Of a stretch of DNA of 13,962 bases, positions 1 through 7,333 are shown piece by piece. The DNA is from CAZGYE01 sp964530165 (GTDB taxonomy: Bacteria > Planctomycetota > Planctomycetia > Planctomycetales > Planctomycetaceae), in contig CAZGYE010000138.1 of assembly GCA_964530165.1 (NCBI GenBank), forward strand, positions 1 to 13,962, read 5' to 3'. The notes beneath the pieces were generated by a model. The model did no database searches and was not told where the DNA came from. It saw only the letters and a program-made list of their open reading frames with translations. The stretch's first letter is position 1, and each line of letters begins with the position of its first letter. A program made the translations under genes and the position numbers.

Positions 1-2
1 TC

Positions 3-51
3 GGCAGGCTGGAAAGCCTGCCCCACGACACCTGTCAAACTGGCTTTGACA
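3..51. repeat. pair of adjacent intergenic hairpins
   Basis: Two perfect stem-loops lie side by side. GGCAGGCT (3-10) pairs with AGCCTGCC (15-22) across a GGAA loop. TGTCAAA (33-39) pairs with TTTGACA (45-51) across a CTGGC loop. No T-tract follows either stem, so an intrinsic terminator is not well supported. The first hairpin resembles dispersed intergenic palindromes that I associate with planctomycete genomes, but copy number cannot be judged from one window. From 52 to the helicase start at 263 I see no gene and no convincing promoter. Confidence 0.55.
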
Positions 52-262
52 GACCGCTAGGCTGCCTCAAGCTCAGTGACAGGGCGGGTCAGTGTGAAAC
101 CGGCGATTTCCCGAACAATGCAGGTCTAGGGACGCTCCGATTGTCCGTTCAGTATTCGCGGCGCGAGCGGTTTCCGCTGCGTCCCTCAAAAAATGGACAC
201 ATTCGGGTGCCCATCGAGGGTGGAATCGGTTATTTTTGTCGGATGCGGCTGCTTTTTTCTGC

Positions 263-3200
263 ATGGATGACCTCATGACGCTGTCAGACCTCTTGGAGAG
301 CAAATTCCGCGGCGACATTCGTTTTCGAGGGGCGGCTTATCTGAAAGCCGAGCGGGTCACGATTACGCGCGTGACGGCCGACGACGTGTTCGCCGCCGTT
401 CGCGACGGCATCGAGTACCAGACGCAGCTCAAGCGGGAAGAGGGTCAGTTGCGGATGCACTGCAACTGCGCCGGCGGCCCTCAGCAGGACGTGGCGTGCA
501 AGCATCTGTGGGCGACGATTCTTTCGGTTGAGGAGGGCGGTTTTCTGACCGGCTCGGTCAAGCCGGGCTACATCCCGCCGTTCGCCGTCGAAACCGAATC
601 GTTTCCCCTTGACGAAGACGACTGGGACGAAGAGTCGGGCGACATCTTCCATTCGCGCCGGATCGCGGGCCGCGAGGCGCACGGGTCGGTCGAGGTGCAG
701 CCTCCACTGCGTCCGTGGGAGTTGCAGCTCAGAGAGCTGCGCCGAGAAATGGAATCGGGCGAGCCGACCTCTGCCGCCGCTGCTCGAGAAAAGGAGATCT
801 TCTACGAGATCGACGTGGCTGAAAGCCGTTCGGCCGGTCAGCTCGTCGTCGAAACGTCGCAGCGGCAGCGCCGGGCAAACGGGCAATGGGGCAAGCTGAA
901 ACCGCTGAAGCTGCGCGCCGGCCGGCTCGATGAGGTTCAACACGAATGCCACCGCAAAATTCTGGCCCATCTGAGAGGCGGGCTGCCCCAGCGAAGCAAT
1001 TGGTACGCTCAGCAGGCCGAGTTGCAGGCATCCGTTCACCGCTATCACATTCCGTACGAATTGTGTTTGTCCGTCTTGCCGCTGATGTGTGCGACCGGCC
1101 GTGTCCGGTATCTCGGCAGCGAAGAACAGGGACCCATACCGTTGACTTGGGATGACGGCCCACCGTGGGAGCTGTCGATGCGTCTCGTGTTCGATGAGGA
1201 CGAAGATTGCTGGCGGTTGGATGGCCGGCTCAATCGCGGCGAGGAGGCCATGCCGATCGACCGCAGCAAGCTGCTCGTTCCCGGCGGTCTGGTGCTGACA
1301 CAAACCACCGTCGCGCGGCTGGAGGATTTCGAGGCGTTCGAGTGGGTCTCGCTGCTAGAGCGAGAAGGCTCGCTGAGCGTCCCGGCCGGTGACGAGAACG
1401 ATTTGGCCGACCAACTGCTCGACATGCCGTCGCTGCCCCGCTTGGAGCTGCCCGAAGAGTTGCGGTTGCAGGAGACCTGTTGTGATCCAGTTCCCCATTT
1501 GACCATCCGTTCGCCGCGAGGCGTCCGTTGGCAGCGGGAGCGTTTAGGCGGTCAGGTACAGTTCGATTATCTCGGCACGTTGATCGACGGCGGCAGCTCG
1601 CAATGGGCGATCGTGCAGCGGCAAGAGGGGCGGTGTCTTCTCCGCAATCGGCAGCGAGAGGAAGAGGCGTGGTCGCAGTTATTGGAGCACGGTTTCCGGC
1701 GGTTGTTCGACCCGGTCCCGGCTCGCCGCCGAAAGGGACACGACGTCGAGATCACTGCCGGCGAGTTGGGACGGGCCGTGCGCGCCTTGATCGAAGCCGG
1801 CTGGCAGGTTCGCGCCGACGGGAAACAGGTCCGTCAGCCCGGCAAGATGCAGTTTCGGGTCCAAACGGGGATCGACTGGTTCGAGCTGCACGCACACGTC
1901 GATTTCGAAGGGGGGGCGGTTGACTTCCCTGAGCTGCTCTCGGCGTTGGCCCGGGGCGACAGCACGGTTCGGCTCAGCGACGGGTCGCTGGGCATCGTCC
2001 CGGAAGAATGGCTCGGACAGTACGGGTTTCTGGCCGGTCTGGGAACCGCAGAGGAAGACCACATCCGCTTCACCCAGAACCAGGTCCCGCTGCTGGACGC
2101 ATTGTTGGCCGCCCAGACATCGATCGATTACGACGAAAAGTTCTCCCAGCTTCGCGAGCAGTTCCGTTCGTTTGCCGGTGTTTCAGCCGCCGATGAGCCG
2201 GCCGGTTTTCGGGGTCGCTTGCGGGACTACCAAAAGGAAGGTCTTGGCTGGTTGAAGTTTTTGGAGGACTTCCGTTTCGGCGGCTGCCTGGCCGATGACA
2301 TGGGACTGGGCAAAACCGTGCAGTTGCTGGCCGCCCTCGAGCATCGCCGGGCCGAGAGCGAGGCTGAGGCCGACGAGCATCGGCCCTCGCTGGTGGTTGT
2401 GCCCAAGTCGCTGTTGTTCAACTGGCAGCAGGAATGTTCGCGATTCACGCCAAAGCTCAAAGTGCTGGAGTACACCGGGCTGGACCGCTTTGAGCTGCGA
2501 AAGGAATTCCATCGATACGACTTGGTGCTGACCACGTACGGCACGCTGCGCCGGGACATCATCGACTTAAAAGAGAGGAAGTTCGATTACGTCGTGCTGG
2601 ACGAAGCCCAACTCATCAAGAACGCCGGTTCTCAAGTCGCCAAGGCGTCGCGGTTGTTGCAGGCGGAGCATCGCCTGGCGCTTTCCGGAACGCCCATTGA
2701 AAACCATCTCGGCGATCTGTGGTCGATCTTCGAGTTCCTCAACCCCGGCATGCTGGGCCGCAGCTCGATCTTCAAGCTGTATGCCGGCGACGTCCGCGAC
2801 CAGGAGTCGCGCAAGCTGCTCGCGGAAGGTTTGCAGCCCTTTATTCTGCGCCGCACCAAGCAACAGGTGGCCAGCGAATTGCCGGAAAAACTCGAACAAA
2901 CCATCTACTGCGACATGGGCGAAGAGCAGCGACGGCTGTACTCCGAGATGCGGGACCATTACCGCAATGCGTTGCTGGGGCTGGTCGAGACGCAGGGGCT
3001 GGCAAAATCGAAGATGCACGTGCTGGAAGCGCTGTTGCGGCTGCGTCAGGCGGCCTGTCACCCCGCCCTGCTCGACAAGCAATCGACTGACAAGTCGTCG
3101 GCCAAGCTCGACGTGCTCTGCCCGCATCTGGAGGAGTTGCTGGACGAAGGTCACAAATCGCTCGTATTCTCGCAGTTCACCAGCATGCTGGCCATTGTCC

Positions 3201-3607
3201 GCGCACATCTCGACCGCCGAAACATCGTTTACGAGTATCTCGACGGCCAAACGCGAAACCGCCAGGCGTGCGTCGAGCGGTTCCAGAGGGATCCCGATTG
3301 CGGCGTGTTCCTCATCAGCCTCAAGGCAGGCGGGCTGGGGCTGAACCTGACCGCCGCCGATTACGTGTTCCTGCTCGACCCGTGGTGGAACCCGGCCGTT
3401 GAGTCTCAAGCGATCGACCGCGCCCACCGCGTCGGCCAGACGCGGCCCGTGTTCGCCTACCGCCTGATCTGCGCCGGAACGGTCGAAGAAAAAATCGCCG
3501 ATCTCCAATCCAAAAAACGCGCCCTGGCCAACGCCATCCTCGAAGCCGACAACACCAGCCTCCTCAAAGAAATGTCGACCGAGGACCTCGAACTGCTGCT
3601 TTCCTGA
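263..3607 (+). CDS. SWIM zinc-finger SNF2-family DEAD/DEAH-box helicase
   Basis: This is a Snf2/Rad54-like superfamily 2 ATPase, expected to translocate on double-stranded nucleic acid in the cytoplasm. The N-terminal SWIM zinc finger is visible as C-x-C then C-x-H (CNC at 457-471 and CKH about ten residues later), a module typical of bacterial SNF2 proteins. A long bacterial SNF2-associated region follows. The two RecA-like lobes come next: Walker A DDMGLGKT (codons from about 2294), DEAQ Walker B (2600-2611), motif III SGTPIEN (near 2685), and motifs V/VI (LKAGGLGLNL near 3330, QAIDRAHRVGQ near 3415). All helicase motifs look intact, and the length of about 1,114 residues is normal. The frame is open back to a TTG at 236. 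I prefer ATG 263, with ATG 275 possible, because nothing before them looks conserved; no clear Shine-Dalgarno sequence decides it. The cellular role (repair, transcription or defence) cannot be told from the neighbours, since the downstream gene is convergent. Confidence 0.95.
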   Translation: MDDLMTLSDLLESKFRGDIRFRGAAYLKAERVTITRVTADDVFAAVRDGIEYQTQLKREEGQLRMHCNCAGGPQQDVACKHLWATILSVEEGGFLTGSVKPGYIPPFAVETESFPLDEDDWDEESGDIFHSRRIAGREAHGSVEVQPPLRPWELQLRELRREMESGEPTSAAAAREKEIFYEIDVAESRSAGQLVVETSQRQRRANGQWGKLKPLKLRAGRLDEVQHECHRKILAHLRGGLPQRSNWYAQQAELQASVHRYHIPYELCLSVLPLMCATGRVRYLGSEEQGPIPLTWDDGPPWELSMRLVFDEDEDCWRLDGRLNRGEEAMPIDRSKLLVPGGLVLTQTTVARLEDFEAFEWVSLLEREGSLSVPAGDENDLADQLLDMPSLPRLELPEELRLQETCCDPVPHLTIRSPRGVRWQRERLGGQVQFDYLGTLIDGGSSQWAIVQRQEGRCLLRNRQREEEAWSQLLEHGFRRLFDPVPARRRKGHDVEITAGELGRAVRALIEAGWQVRADGKQVRQPGKMQFRVQTGIDWFELHAHVDFEGGAVDFPELLSALARGDSTVRLSDGSLGIVPEEWLGQYGFLAGLGTAEEDHIRFTQNQVPLLDALLAAQTSIDYDEKFSQLREQFRSFAGVSAADEPAGFRGRLRDYQKEGLGWLKFLEDFRFGGCLADDMGLGKTVQLLAALEHRRAESEAEADEHRPSLVVVPKSLLFNWQQECSRFTPKLKVLEYTGLDRFELRKEFHRYDLVLTTYGTLRRDIIDLKERKFDYVVLDEAQLIKNAGSQVAKASRLLQAEHRLALSGTPIENHLGDLWSIFEFLNPGMLGRSSIFKLYAGDVRDQESRKLLAEGLQPFILRRTKQQVASELPEKLEQTIYCDMGEEQRRLYSEMRDHYRNALLGLVETQGLAKSKMHVLEALLRLRQAACHPALLDKQSTDKSSAKLDVLCPHLEELLDEGHKSLVFSQFTSMLAIVRAHLDRRNIVYEYLDGQTRNRQACVERFQRDPDCGVFLISLKAGGLGLNLTAADYVFLLDPWWNPAVESQAIDRAHRVGQTRPVFAYRLICAGTVEEKIADLQSKKRALANAILEADNTSLLKEMSTEDLELLLS

Positions 3608-3653
3608 TCACTCACCGACCCGGCTCTACGGGGTTGTTTGAGATGATTGGACG

Positions 3654-5315
3654 TCAACGGACTTTCGCGGCTTTACGCCGAATCTCCGGGGCGGCGACGC
3701 GCTGAACCATCACGTTCACACAAGCGGGAAGCCCCGAGTCGAACGCCCTCTGGAGCGCCGGCTGCAACTCGTCCGGCCTGGTGACGTTCTCGCCGTGACC
3801 ACCCAGTGCGCTGACCACCCGGTCGTAGCGTGTCGGCCGCAGTTCGCAACCGATCAACCGCTCAGGGCCGTACTTGCGGAGCTGAATCTGGTGTTCCGCG
3901 TTCCAGCAGGCGTCGTTGCCGACGACCGCGACGAACGGCAGATTGTACCGCAGGGCCGTGTCGAACTCGGTGGCGTGGAAGCCGAACGTGCCGTCTCCCA
4001 ACGTGACGACGACGCGAGCCTCGGGAAACGCAAGAGCGGCCGAGATGGCAAAGGGCACGCTGCTGCCGATCGAACCGGCTGGCCCGTTGATGATCCGCCG
4101 CGGCGCCGACAAACACGCCTGCGCCCATTGGCCGAACTCGCCGCCGTCGGAGACGAAAACCGCATCGTCAGCCTCATCGAGCAACTGCTGCACCGCCCGG
4201 CACAGCTCGACGGCGTGCAGCGGCCCGTTGTGTTCCGAGCCGTACGTCGTCCATTCAGGCGGCCGGTAGGAGACGGCTGCCTGCACCTCGTCGAACCAAT
4301 CCGTCAGCGGCCAGTCGGTTTGTTCCGCGAGCCCGACCAACCGTTCCGCGGCCGGGACCGGATCGGCCAAGTCGCTCGCTTTCAGTCGCGCCGGATCGTC
4401 CAAGACGCGGCCCGTCTGCTCTAGCACCCGCGTCTCGGGATCGAGCTGGAGGAATCGGCAATCGGACCGGAACACGGGCGGCTCGCCGTGGCGGAGCGTG
4501 AAGTCCAACTGCTTGCCGAGCAGGACGACCAGATCGGCTTCGGCCAGAATCTCCGCCAGGGCGCCGAGACTCGGATCGTTGATGCCACGCGGACTCTCCA
4601 TGCCGATGACCGGCACATGGGTCGTATCGGCTAATTGTGAGAGCAGCTCGGATCCGGGAGAGCGGGTCATCGCCGGCCCGGCCAGGATCAACGGTTTCGT
4701 CGCACCAGACAACGTTGTCAGCAGTGATTCGGCCGTTTCCGTGTCGAGCAGGCTCATCGACGGCAGAAAGTCGTCCGGCTCGGGCAGCGCCTGCGTGAGA
4801 TCGTCCAGCCGTGCTTCCAGCAAGTCGACCGGCAGGCTGACATGCACCGGGCCGGGCCGTCCCGACCGGGCGGTCCGCAGGGCGCGGGCCAGATCGTGAC
4901 CCAGGCGGGCCGCATCGGTCGCGGTCCACGAGAGCTTGGCGACGTGCCCGGCCATTTTGGCTTGCACCATTTCCTGAAAGACACCCCGGCCAAGCCCGCT
5001 CTGTGGCGCATGGCCGCTCAGAAGGACCAGCGGCGACTCGGCCGCCAACGCGACGTACATCGCCGAGAGGGCATTCGCGTGACCCGGCCCGGCCGTCACC
5101 AGCGCGACGCCCGGATTGCCGGTCAACCGCCCCCAGGCATCGGCCATGTGCACGGCAGCCGCCTCGTGCCGGACGTGCAACAGCTCGATCCCCTCGTCCA
5201 AACAAGCATCGAAGACCGGCATGATCTGATTGCCCGACAGCGCAAACAACCGGTCAACGCCCGCCACCGAAAGCGACCGTACCAACAAATCCGCACCACG
5301 CAGTGGACGCACCAT
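3654..5315 (-). CDS. thiamine pyrophosphate-dependent enzyme, acetolactate synthase-like
   Basis: A 553-residue protein with the three-domain layout of the acetolactate synthase / 2-hydroxyacyl-CoA lyase / oxalyl-CoA decarboxylase superfamily. The N-terminal PYR domain carries the TPP-activating glutamate in HVRHEAAAVHMADAWGR (Glu about 51) and the family stretch TAGPGHANALSAMYVA. A middle domain follows. The C-terminal PP domain has GSIGSSVPFAISAALAFPEA and the metal/TPP motif GDG at about 440-442, ending 27 residues later in Asn-Asp where Asn-Asn is usual. Asp at that place is tolerated in some members, so I expect an active enzyme, but the substrate cannot be assigned. No ilvN-like small subunit is adjacent, which argues against a dedicated branched-chain amino acid enzyme. 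ATG 5315 is chosen over an upstream TTG at 5330 because a strong ribosome binding site sits just before it. The gene converges on the SNF2 gene with a 46-nt gap and diverges from the Tat-signal gene. Confidence 0.9.
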   Translation of the reverse strand: MVRPLRGADLLVRSLSVAGVDRLFALSGNQIMPVFDACLDEGIELLHVRHEAAAVHMADAWGRLTGNPGVALVTAGPGHANALSAMYVALAAESPLVLLSGHAPQSGLGRGVFQEMVQAKMAGHVAKLSWTATDAARLGHDLARALRTARSGRPGPVHVSLPVDLLEARLDDLTQALPEPDDFLPSMSLLDTETAESLLTTLSGATKPLILAGPAMTRSPGSELLSQLADTTHVPVIGMESPRGINDPSLGALAEILAEADLVVLLGKQLDFTLRHGEPPVFRSDCRFLQLDPETRVLEQTGRVLDDPARLKASDLADPVPAAERLVGLAEQTDWPLTDWFDEVQAAVSYRPPEWTTYGSEHNGPLHAVELCRAVQQLLDEADDAVFVSDGGEFGQWAQACLSAPRRIINGPAGSIGSSVPFAISAALAFPEARVVVTLGDGTFGFHATEFDTALRYNLPFVAVVGNDACWNAEHQIQLRKYGPERLIGCELRPTRYDRVVSALGGHGENVTRPDELQPALQRAFDSGLPACVNVMVQRVAAPEIRRKAAKVR

Positions 5316-5319
5316 CACA

Positions 5320-5325
5320 CCTCCC
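5320..5325 (-). promoter_or_regulatory. ribosome binding site deciding the TPP-enzyme start
   Basis: On the minus strand the sequence reads GGGAGG, then TGTG, then ATG (5315-5313). This near-consensus Shine-Dalgarno sequence lies at a short but workable spacing. It favours ATG 5315 over the TTG at 5330, which would place the site inside the coding region. Confidence 0.7.
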
Positions 5326-5349
5326 GTCAAAACGCCGTGAGCAGCCTGT

Positions 5350-5366
5350 TGAAAAGCTGTTTTTCA
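5350..5366. repeat. AT-rich hairpin in divergent intergenic region
   Basis: TGAAAA (5350-5355) and TTTTCA (5361-5366) form a perfect 6-bp stem with a GCTGT loop. It directly precedes a second, GC-rich hairpin, and the two look like one composite intergenic repeat rather than signals of either flanking gene. Confidence 0.5.
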
Positions 5367-5372
5367 GAGCCG

Positions 5373-5397
5373 CGACCGTCAGGGAGCGGTCGTTTTT
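5373..5397 (+). repeat. terminator-like hairpin with T5 tail, probably a dispersed repeat
   Basis: CGACCG (5373-5378) pairs with CGGTCG (5387-5392) across an 8-nt loop and is followed by five T (5393-5397), which is the form of a rho-independent terminator on the plus strand. It lies between two divergent genes, so no plus-strand transcript from a nearby gene ends here. I read it as a palindromic intergenic repeat of a type I associate with planctomycetes. Alternatives are a leader attenuator for the downstream gene, if transcription starts upstream of it, or a barrier to read-through. Confidence 0.5.
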
Positions 5398-5412
5398 CCG
5401 AGGATGTTCACT

Positions 5413-5468
5413 CCGCTCGATCATAGCGTGCGGACGTGCCAAGAAACACGTACAATGTGATCGAGCGG
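5413..5468 (+). promoter_or_regulatory. 11-bp inverted repeat flanking a -10-like TACAAT
   Basis: CCGCTCGATCA (5413-5423) and TGATCGAGCGG (5458-5468) are perfect reverse complements separated by 34 nt. The spacer contains TACAAT at 5451-5456, a 5/6 match to a sigma-70 -10 box, about 42 nt before the Tat-gene ATG. No good -35 is visible 17 nt upstream (GTGCGG). The arrangement could be an operator pair around the start region of the Tat gene or a long-stem structure. The repeat itself is certain, the promoter reading is weak. Confidence 0.4.
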
Positions 5469-5486
5469 GCACAGAAACCATGAAGT

Positions 5487-5495
5487 GGGGGAGAG
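5487..5495 (+). promoter_or_regulatory. ribosome binding site deciding the Tat-gene start
   Basis: A purine run GGGGGAGAG lies 2 nt before ATG 5498, with GGGGGAG four nt before it. It favours ATG 5498 over the in-frame ATGs at 5480 and 5528 and the far upstream opening at 5303, whose extra codons run through the intergenic hairpins. Confidence 0.5.
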
Positions 5496-5497
5496 CG

Positions 5498-6913
5498 ATG
5501 CTGTATGCGACGGACTCGGAATACCCAATGACACACTCATATCAATGTTTGCTGTGTCGCCGGGAGTTTCTACGTTATGCCGCGGTGACCGCCGGTGCAT
5601 TTCTGGCCAAGCAACCGCTGTTTGCGGGAAGTGCGGAATCCACGTCTCCGAAGCATCGGCCGAAGGTCGCCGCCGTGTTTACCGAGTTCCGTTTCCGCTC
5701 GCATGCGTACAACATTCTGGAGAACTTTTTTGAGCCGTACCTGTTCGCCGGCAAACTGGTCGATCCCGGCGTCGACGTGGTTTCGTTTTACGCCGATCAG
5801 TTTCCCCGCAACGACATGGCCCGCGAGGTCTCGCGGCGGTTGAAGGTGCCGCTGTTTGGGAGCATCGACGAAGCACTCTGTGTGGGCGGAAAGAAATTGG
5901 CTGTCGACGCTGTGCTGTCGATCGGCGAGCACGGCGACTATCCGGTCAATCAGCGCGGTCAGAGGATGTATCCCCGCAAAGAGTTTTTCGACAGAATTGT
6001 GGCCGTGATGAAGCGATCGGGGCGATTCGTGCCGGTCTTCAACGACAAGCATCTCTCGTACCACTGGGACTGGGCGAAGGAAATGTACGAGACGGCCCGC
6101 GAGCACCGGTTTCCGCTGATGGCGGGCAGCTCGGTGCCGTTGGCTCAGCGAATACCGCCGCTGGAGCTGCCGGCCGGCGCGGAGTTTGAAGAGGCGGTCT
6201 CGATTCACGGCGGCGGGCTGGAATCGTACGACTTTCACGCGCTGGAGGTGCTGCAGTCGTTCGTCGAAGCCCGCAAAGGGGGCGAGACGGGGATCTCGCG
6301 GATCGAGCTGCTCACCGGCGATGCACTCGCGCAGGCGGCCAGGCAGGGGCGCTGGTCCAAGGAGCTGGTGGATGCGGCCATGAGCGCCGAGTCGCGTATT
6401 GGAGTGCAGCGCCAGGCGCAGCCATCGGCGGGAAGTGTTTTCCGCAAACGAGCATCTGCGTCCAAACCAGCCGTGTCGCACGCGTTGTTGGTAACGTACA
6501 AAGACGGTTTGCGGGCAACGGTTTTGAAGATCGGCAGCACGTCGAACCGCTGGAACTTCGCCTGTCGAGTGCGCGGCGAGTCGAAACCGCAGGCGACGGC
6601 CCTGTTCAACGGGCCGTGGGGAAACCGCTGCCTGTTCAAAGCGCTGTCGCACGCGATTCAATACCTGTTTATTCACCGCAAGGAACCGTACCCGATCGAG
6701 CGTACGCTGTTGGTCACCGGCGCGCTGGACGCCGCCATGCAGTCGCACGAACAGGGTGGCAAACCGGTCAACACCCCGTACCTGGAGTTCGCCTACCAGC
6801 CAATTGACTTCCGCAAGCTGCGCGAGACGGGTGCGTCGTGGAAAATCATCACGCCAAAGAGCCCGCAATCGACCCGTTTCGAGCCGGGCGACGGTCGGTT
6901 CATCAGGCGGTGA
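5498..6913 (+). CDS. Tat-signal exported protein, oxidoreductase-like, function unknown
   Basis: A 471-residue protein with a twin-arginine signal near the N-terminus: CRREFLR at about 20-26, then the hydrophobic stretch YAAVTAGAFLA, then a likely cleavage site around LFAGSA. Twin-arginine export normally moves folded, often cofactor-bearing proteins out of the cytoplasm. The mature part recalls the Gfo/Idh/MocA oxidoreductase layout: an opening strand (KVAAVFTEFRFRSHA), a segment like the DAV.I....H region (VDAVLSIGEHGDYPVN), and a late SHEQGGKPVNTPYLEF segment. The usual glycine-rich nucleotide-binding GxGxxG is missing, so it may be a cofactor-less or diverged member. This assignment is inference only. 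ATG 5498 is chosen for its purine-rich ribosome binding site; ATG 5528 would also keep the Tat motif. It is 37 nt before the protease gene on the same strand and probably heads an operon. Confidence 0.8.
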   Translation: MLYATDSEYPMTHSYQCLLCRREFLRYAAVTAGAFLAKQPLFAGSAESTSPKHRPKVAAVFTEFRFRSHAYNILENFFEPYLFAGKLVDPGVDVVSFYADQFPRNDMAREVSRRLKVPLFGSIDEALCVGGKKLAVDAVLSIGEHGDYPVNQRGQRMYPRKEFFDRIVAVMKRSGRFVPVFNDKHLSYHWDWAKEMYETAREHRFPLMAGSSVPLAQRIPPLELPAGAEFEEAVSIHGGGLESYDFHALEVLQSFVEARKGGETGISRIELLTGDALAQAARQGRWSKELVDAAMSAESRIGVQRQAQPSAGSVFRKRASASKPAVSHALLVTYKDGLRATVLKIGSTSNRWNFACRVRGESKPQATALFNGPWGNRCLFKALSHAIQYLFIHRKEPYPIERTLLVTGALDAAMQSHEQGGKPVNTPYLEFAYQPIDFRKLRETGASWKIITPKSPQSTRFEPGDGRFIRR

Positions 6914-6950
6914 GCGACAGAAAAACCAGAATGGACAAGAGGATGAATCC

Positions 6951-7304
6951 ATGGGCGTTCCCTACATCGACGGCACCGTGACTGGCTCGACAGGACAGCA
7001 GCGGAGCGTCCGGTTTCTGGTCGACAGCGGGGCGACATACTCAGTGTTGCCGCACGACGACTGGCAGGCGATGGGTTTGACAGCCAGACGAACGGTTACG
7101 TTCTCCCTGGCGGATGGCACGACCGTCCAGCGCGACGTATCGGAATGCCACATTGCGTTGCCTCAGGGAGACGGACATACTCCCGTTGTGTTGGGCGAAC
7201 CTGGTGACGCAGCCTTGCTGGGCGTGGTAACGCTCGAGATTCTGGGGCTCGTGTTGAACCCATTCAATCGTACGCTGCAGCCGATGCAAATGTTGCTTGG
7301 CTAG
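6951..7304 (+). CDS. retropepsin-like clan AA aspartic protease
   Basis: A small protein of 117 residues. FLVDSGATYSVLP, with the Asp-Ser-Gly triad at 25-27, is the catalytic signature of retroviral-type aspartic proteases. The later ALLGVVTLEILGLVLNP segment matches the hydrophobic-hydrophobic-Gly element that closes the second half of the fold. One copy of the triad and the short length imply a homodimer, as in retropepsins. It resembles the prokaryotic single-domain clan AA proteases (AF_0612-like). No signal peptide or membrane segment is seen, so it should be cytoplasmic; the substrate is unknown. ATG 6951 is preferred because AAGAGGA (6937-6943) sits 7 nt upstream, and the open frame before it overlaps the Tat gene. 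It lies 37 nt after the Tat gene and just before the FAD dehydrogenase. Confidence 0.85.
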   Translation: MGVPYIDGTVTGSTGQQRSVRFLVDSGATYSVLPHDDWQAMGLTARRTVTFSLADGTTVQRDVSECHIALPQGDGHTPVVLGEPGDAALLGVVTLEILGLVLNPFNRTLQPMQMLLG

Positions 7305-7333
7305 CGAACCGGATGTGCAAGAACGGGCGCGGC

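Noticed and set aside
284..1303. Long open frame on the minus strand within the helicase gene (339 codons)
   Set aside because: It is antisense to a clearly conserved protein, has no recognisable motif and low-complexity composition; it follows from the GC-rich codons of the real gene.
3608..3653. Bidirectional terminator between the convergent helicase and TPP-enzyme genes
   Set aside because: Only a 4-bp ACCC/GGGT stem with an 8-nt loop is present, too weak to claim.
5303..5497. N-terminal extension of the Tat-signal protein
   Set aside because: The extra 65 codons run through the two intergenic hairpins and one half of the inverted repeat, and place the twin-arginine motif too far from the N-terminus.
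5570..6952. Long open frame on the minus strand (460 codons) opposite the Tat-signal gene
   Set aside because: The plus-strand frame has a Tat signal, a ribosome binding site and sensible composition; the reverse frame is Arg/His/Gln-rich with no domain.
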